From: Edaphochlamys debaryana | Lineage: Eukaryota; Chlorophyta; Chlorophyceae; Chlamydomonadales | Direction: 5' to 3' | Assembly (NCBI GenBank): GCA_016858145.1 | Contig: JAEHOE010000041.1 | Coordinates: forward strand, 1 to 64,000 | DNA length: 64,000 nt | Shown: positions 60,301 to 64,000 of the stretch, piece by piece | Layout: each line of letters opens with the position of its first letter | How positions within the stretch are numbered: the first letter of the stretch is position 1 | Translations under genes and position numbers: made by a program | Notes under the pieces: generated by a model | What the model was told of the DNA's origin: nothing | Databases searched by the model: none | The model's input: the letters and a program-made list of their open reading frames with translations, nothing else

Positions 60301-63300
60301 CCGAGCCGACGCCGCCCGTGACGCGGAGTGCGCCTGCTGCAGGCGCAGTTGGTCGCAGGCCACGCAGGGGGCGACCTTGTTGGATTGGGATCGGGACAGG
60401 GCGGAGGCCTGGGGTCGGACGGGAGCATGGCGGCGACGGTGAGACACTGGTACGTACGGATGTACGGCTCCCGTACGTACGGAAGTAACCCTCCCCTCGC
60501 CGCGCTCTGCGCCGGCGGTGACGCCTTGAGCCCAGGATGGTTTTTGTCCGTAGGGTCGTCACATCAGAGCCATTCAGCGTGTGTATTGCACCGGCGCGTT
60601 GCCCCGTATCCACACCCCCGCCCCCAGGCCCCTCGCGCCCCCCCCCGGCCCCCCCCACCTTGGACCGCGCCAGCTCCTCGTCCGTCAGCTCGTCGGGGCA
60701 CTCCTCGTTGGGAGGGGGCTTGTTGCCGCTGGGGGCTGCGCATTTGGGTGCAGCGAAACACGGGGTGGGTGTTGGTGTGAACGCGGGTAAGCAGCAGCGA
60801 ATGAGGGCGGGGCACAGAGGACGGGCGATGCCGGCGACCACCCAGCCAGCCCCCCCTAGTCGGGGGCTTGTGTGAGGACGCAAGGGCCAGCGCAACGCGA
60901 ACGCCCAAGCATCCACTCCCCGCCCCCACCCCCCCTCCACGGGCCCAGCCAGGCCCGCCCAGGCCCCCGCACGGGCCCAGGCCCCCGCACGGGCCCCACT
61001 CACGCGGCAGCTTGGCCAGCGCCAGGGCCTGTACGGCAGTCAGGAAGATCGTGATCGCGATCTCCATGCCGATGCCGATCCACACCCACTTCCACTCGCG
61101 CTGGAATCCGCGGTACAGCAGTACGTACTGCGGGGGGTGAGGGCGAGGGTGACGGGGTGAGGGACGAAGGGGTGGGAGGAGGGGGGAAAGAGGGGTTGGA
61201 GGGCCACACGCAAGGGGAGAGTTGCGGAATCCCGCCCTCCGAGCTGGGCCCTCCGCCCTGCTGTGGGGATGGCCCCTACCCTGGGGTTACCGTTGCCACG
61301 CGGCACCAGGGTGGCATCCACAAAGCGCCGAGGGCCGCCCACTGAACCCTCCCTCCCTCCCACCCTCCCTCCCTCTCTCCCACCGAACACTTTGGCCCCG
61401 CCCGCCCACCCACCTGTCCCAGCATCCACCAAGGAGCGCTTAATCGTCAACCGCTAACCGCTAACCGCTAACGGTCAAAGCCTGCATATCCCACCCACCT
61501 GTCCCAGCGGCAGGCCCGGGGGCGCGCCCCACTCCACGGCTGAGTCATCCCAGTCGGGGGAGGTGCTGGGGGGGGGGGAGAGGGGGGTATGCGGGGTGTC
61601 GGGCACTCTCTCATTACGTAATCGCGGCCCCTGGACACCGTTCTTCTCATGTACGCCCCGTCCGGGGAGGTCCGGGGGGGAGGGAGGGTTGGGTGGGTGG
61701 GTGGAAGGAACGGGAAGGTCAAGAGGGAAGGTGATGGAGAAGAGGTGGTGAGTAGAGGCCATGCGGTAAGAAAGAAGAGCCCTCGTGTTTAGAGCCCCAC
61801 CCGCCCTGGCAGTCCACAAGACCGCACGTGGCACACGGCGGATCTAGCGGATCACGGAGACGTACGGACTCACAGCTCGCTGATGGACATGGATCTCACG
61901 GTCCAGCTCATGGGCGAGATCCAGTAGAGCCAGATCCACCAGCCCGGGATTGAGGCTGCGGCGCGGTACGGCACAGAGCAGCAGGGTTAACGGATCAACA
62001 CCCGGATCCAGGTCTGAGCTTGGATCCACGGAAGATCTAAGGGCCCGGACTCACTGCGCGCGATGGGGAATCCCGATGTGGCGATGCTCAGCATGAGGGC
62101 AACAGCGCCCAGGCCCTGTCAGGGGGGGGAGGGGGGAGGGAGATGGGATGGGGAACATGGTATCCGTCAGGCAGACCTCCCAGCAGGAGGGAGCCTCCCT
62201 CCCCGTCGGTCTGCCGCCCCCGCCTGCGCCAGTCCCCACCCCACGCGTCACAAAACACACGCGTTTACACCCGTTCCTCCCTTCCCGCCCTTCTAACCCC
62301 GTCCCCCACCTGCGCCAGCACTCCGTTGTGCATGAGTGCCCCCACACGTCACGAAACACACACGCACACGCCAATACACATGCCTTCCCCGTTTCCCCCC
62401 CGCCCCCCACCTGCGCCAGCACTCCGTTGCGCATGAGTGCCCCTAGCGCCTGAGGCAGGGGGGGGGGAGGAGAGGGGGCATTAGGGGGGAGAGGGTGAGG
62501 GGCTGCTTGCAGGTCGGACGGATGCGGCCCCGCACTTAATGAGGAGAAACAAATGGATGGCGAGGAGGAGAGGAGGGGCGTCGTGCGGTCGTGTCGTCGG
62601 GCCCTATTGAGCCCCTGTGCTACCACCGGGGGACCCCTCCCTTGCTCCCCTCGCCCGCTTGCCCCGATACCACCCCCACACACCTGGAACAGGGATGTGC
62701 TGAAGGCCCCACACACCACCAGGTTGAGCCAGAAGATGAAGAACCTTGGGGGGGGGGAGAGGCAAGAGGGGGGGAGGGGGGTGAAGGGGAGGGCCAGGGG
62801 GCAGGCAAGGGGGGGGAGGCACACCACCAGGTTGAGCCAGAAGATGAAGAACCTTGAGGGGGGGGGGGAGAGGCAAGAGGGGGGGAGGGGGGGGGAAGGG
62901 GAGGGTCAGGGGGCAGGCAAGGGGGGGGGAGGCACACCACCAGGTTGAGCCAGAAGATGAAGAACCTTGGGGGGGGGGGAGAAGAGGCAAGAGGGGGGGA
63001 GGGGGGGGAAGGGGAGGGTCAGGGGGCAGGCAAGGGGGGGGGAGGCACACCACCAGGTTGAGCCAGAAGATGAAGAACCTTGGGGGGGGGAGAGGCAAGA
63101 GGGGGGGGGATACTATTTCAAGCGAAAGAAGACGAGGCGGCGGCCGGTGAGGGGGGAGGGGGGAGATGGGGAGCCAGCCAGGGGGAGTCAGACCAGCCCA
63201 TCCCCACTGAATACACACGTCTCGCACGCAACCCGCGTCCATGCAAGAACGTCGTGGAGAAGTAGAACATGGGCGCCCACGGCCCTCCCCCCATCCTCCA

Positions 63301-63831
63301 CCCCCCCTCCCTCGTGCCGACTTCTCGTAATCAGCCGACCTCTCCTGATACCTGTAAGATACACCTATTTTCCCCCAACTACAAAGCACAAATAGCACGT
63401 GTTTCGCACCTTCCCGCGTCCATGTAGAACCCCGTTGAGAAGTAGACCATGAGTGACCAGACGGATGCGTTGATCAGGTGCTCGGGGATGCGCAGGAGCG
63501 CGCCGTTGAGCGTGAAGGCCAGGGCGGTGTAGAAGTGGTGGTCGCGCTGGGGGGTGTGTGGGGGTGGGGGGGGGTGGAGCGGGGGGGGGGGCAGGGGGGG
63601 GGGCAGGGAAGGGTTGAGAGGGGGCTCGCGGGGATGTGGAGGGGGAGGAAACGCGCGCGCCACCGCTGCACCTTCTTTAAACCCTTCTCCGCCCCCTCCG
63701 CCCCCTCCGCTAACCCCCCCCTCTACCCCCTCTCCTCCCCCACCCCGAACCCACCCACCCCACCTGCTTGAAGAACACGGGCAGCTTCCGTACGTACATG
63801 TCCACACTGTTGAATCCGCCCATGAACATGA
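54367..63831 (-). CDS. ABCG: full-size PDR-type ABCG transporter, C-terminal two thirds (5' end beyond window)
   Basis: Twenty-seven exons (minus): 63831-63764, 63546-63410, 62744-62684, 62449-62411, 62115-62055, 61955-61874, 61565-61499, 61127-61004, 60735-60659, 60375-60292, 60178-59929, 59747-59667, 59479-59394, 59177-59115, 58867-58667, 58139-58088, 57936-57816, 57682-57591, 57437-57308, 56945-56792, 56641-56570, 56368-56123, 55865-55716, 55458-55430, 55224-55109, 54814-54760, 54472-54367; 933 complete codons. Order seen: TMD1 ([35 protein letters not shown]), linker, NBD2, TMD2. NBD2: Walker A GASGAGKTT (split by an intron), Q-loop VEQFDVHNP, signature [14 protein letters not shown] (plant PDRs: [14 protein letters not shown]), Walker [18 protein letters not shown]-loop TIHQPS. 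TMD2: [36 protein letters not shown], terminal [12 protein letters not shown] pumps export hydrophobic compounds at the plasma membrane; substrate unknown. NBD1 lies past 64000. Confidence 0.96.
57215..57330 (-). repeat. duplicated donor edge of the ABCG exon at 57308
   Basis: On plus, CGCACTGCGCCAGGGGGCT occurs at about 57303-57322 (true exon end, SPLAQ) and again at about 57217-57235 inside the following intron, where it runs into TTGCCATTCCC. This is a donor-side copy lying downstream in the transcript. Confidence 0.85.
58119..58342 (-). repeat. three-copy acceptor edge of the ABCG Walker B exon
   Basis: On plus, GGGGTTGGCCACCAGCTCCA-CCTG occurs at 58119, 58219 and 58319, a 100-bp period. 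Only the copy ending at 58139 continues into [10 protein letters not shown]; in transcript order it is the last. Each repeat unit includes a CGCGTGTGTGTGTATTGCCG-ACGCGTC motif that also occurs elsewhere in the window. Confidence 0.94.
58548..58714 (-). repeat. duplicated donor edge of the ABCG signature-motif exon
   Basis: On plus, ACCGCGATCGTCAG-CGCTTGCGTGCCTCCGTGGG occurs at about 58664-58700 (true) and at about 58541-58580 (copy). On minus this is the end of the [12 protein letters not shown] exon followed by GTGGGTTGGG. The copy lies within the next intron. Confidence 0.9.
62313..62449 (-). repeat. duplicated donor edge of a 39-nt ABCG exon
   Basis: On plus, CACCTGCGCCAGCACTCCGTTG-GCATGAGTGCCCC occurs at about 62408-62443 (true exon 62449-62411) and about 62308-62343. 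The copy covers most of the 39-nt exon and its donor but lacks the exon's own acceptor sequence. Confidence 0.9.
62714..63084 (-). repeat. four-copy acceptor edge of an ABCG TMD1 exon
   Basis: On plus, ACCACCAGGTTGAGCCAGAA-GATGAAGAACCTT occurs four times, near 62716, 62820, 62937 and 63050. In transcript order the last copy (62744 downwards) continues into [12 protein letters not shown]; the other three run into GTGCCTCCCCCCC. Units are separated by long G-runs. The donor edge of the preceding exon also has a diverged copy near 63235-63270. Confidence 0.94.
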
Positions 63832-64000
63832 CTAATGGGGGGGAGGGGGGGAGGGGGGGAGGGGGGAGGGGGCAAGAGAGGGGTGAAAGAGTAGGGGGCG
63901 GCGGGAGTCACAGGGCCGCCGACGGAACCCATCAGACTTGTCCACAGGCCCCAACCGGGCCCACCCCAGGCCCAGCCCCGGGCCCACCCCGGGCCCCGCC
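63832..64000. other. intron of the ABCG gene running off the window
   Basis: The exon starting at 63831 has a good acceptor (CCCCATTAG on minus), so these bases belong to the preceding intron. They are C-rich on the minus strand next to the acceptor, followed by a GGGCCC-rich patch at 63950-64000. No exon is visible. Confidence 0.7.

Overview
This is a very GC-rich, intron-dense eukaryotic nuclear segment. Every clear gene is spliced: exons of 20 to 2150 nt, GT-AG introns that start G-rich and end C-rich (often ...CCCTGTCAG), and low-complexity Gly/Ala/Pro/Gln inserts in otherwise conserved proteins. Gene content (importin beta, class III PI3-kinase, full-size PDR-type ABCG transporter, LIFEGUARD/BI-1 protein, kynurenine-type aminotransferase) plus a MYND zinc finger of the type common in volvocine and other green algae suggests a high-GC green alga. 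That placement is inference from memory of families, not from any search.

Layout. 1-2.7 kb: repeat-rich DNA bounded by a truncated and an intact tRNA-Trp(CCA) with a 13-nt intron. 3.0-5.3 kb (+): 3' part of an ERI2-like DEDDh exonuclease with GRF zinc finger. 8.2-11.3 kb (-): RING-finger protein with a long Gln/Ala/Gly-rich tail. 12.9-19.7 kb (+): kynurenine/glutamine-type aminotransferase, 14 exons. 21.8-27.6 kb (+): importin beta, 13 exons. 30.9-33.3 kb (-): 7-TM LIFEGUARD protein. 33.8-44.6 kb (+): VPS34, 23 exons, head-to-head with the LIFEGUARD gene over 533 bp. 44.4-45.1 kb: MYND-finger reading frame overlapping the end of VPS34. 46.1-47 kb (+): unknown coiled-coil gene with an apparent frame break. 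47.6-48.05 kb: 35-bp minisatellite. 51.2-53.5 kb (-): unknown protein with three cysteine clusters. 54.4-63.8 kb (-): last 27 exons of a PDR-type ABCG transporter whose first nucleotide-binding domain lies beyond the window.

The genes are unrelated housekeeping or membrane genes, not an operon or cluster. I reconstructed exons by eye, requiring GT/GC-AG sites, conserved phase and agreement with family motifs; in seven genes the visible exons sum to an exact open frame.

The most striking feature is a recurrent genome structure. At about 20 places, in six genes on both strands, an exon edge with its splice site and flanking intron has been tandemly duplicated two to five times. Acceptor-side copies always lie upstream of the real exon, donor-side copies always downstream, so extra copies are confined to introns. 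Two short dispersed intron motifs, one built around ACGCGT plus CACACACG and one of AACCGCC repeats, recur in several genes. Together these suggest an unusual, ongoing mechanism of intron growth and a large supply of decoy or alternative splice sites.
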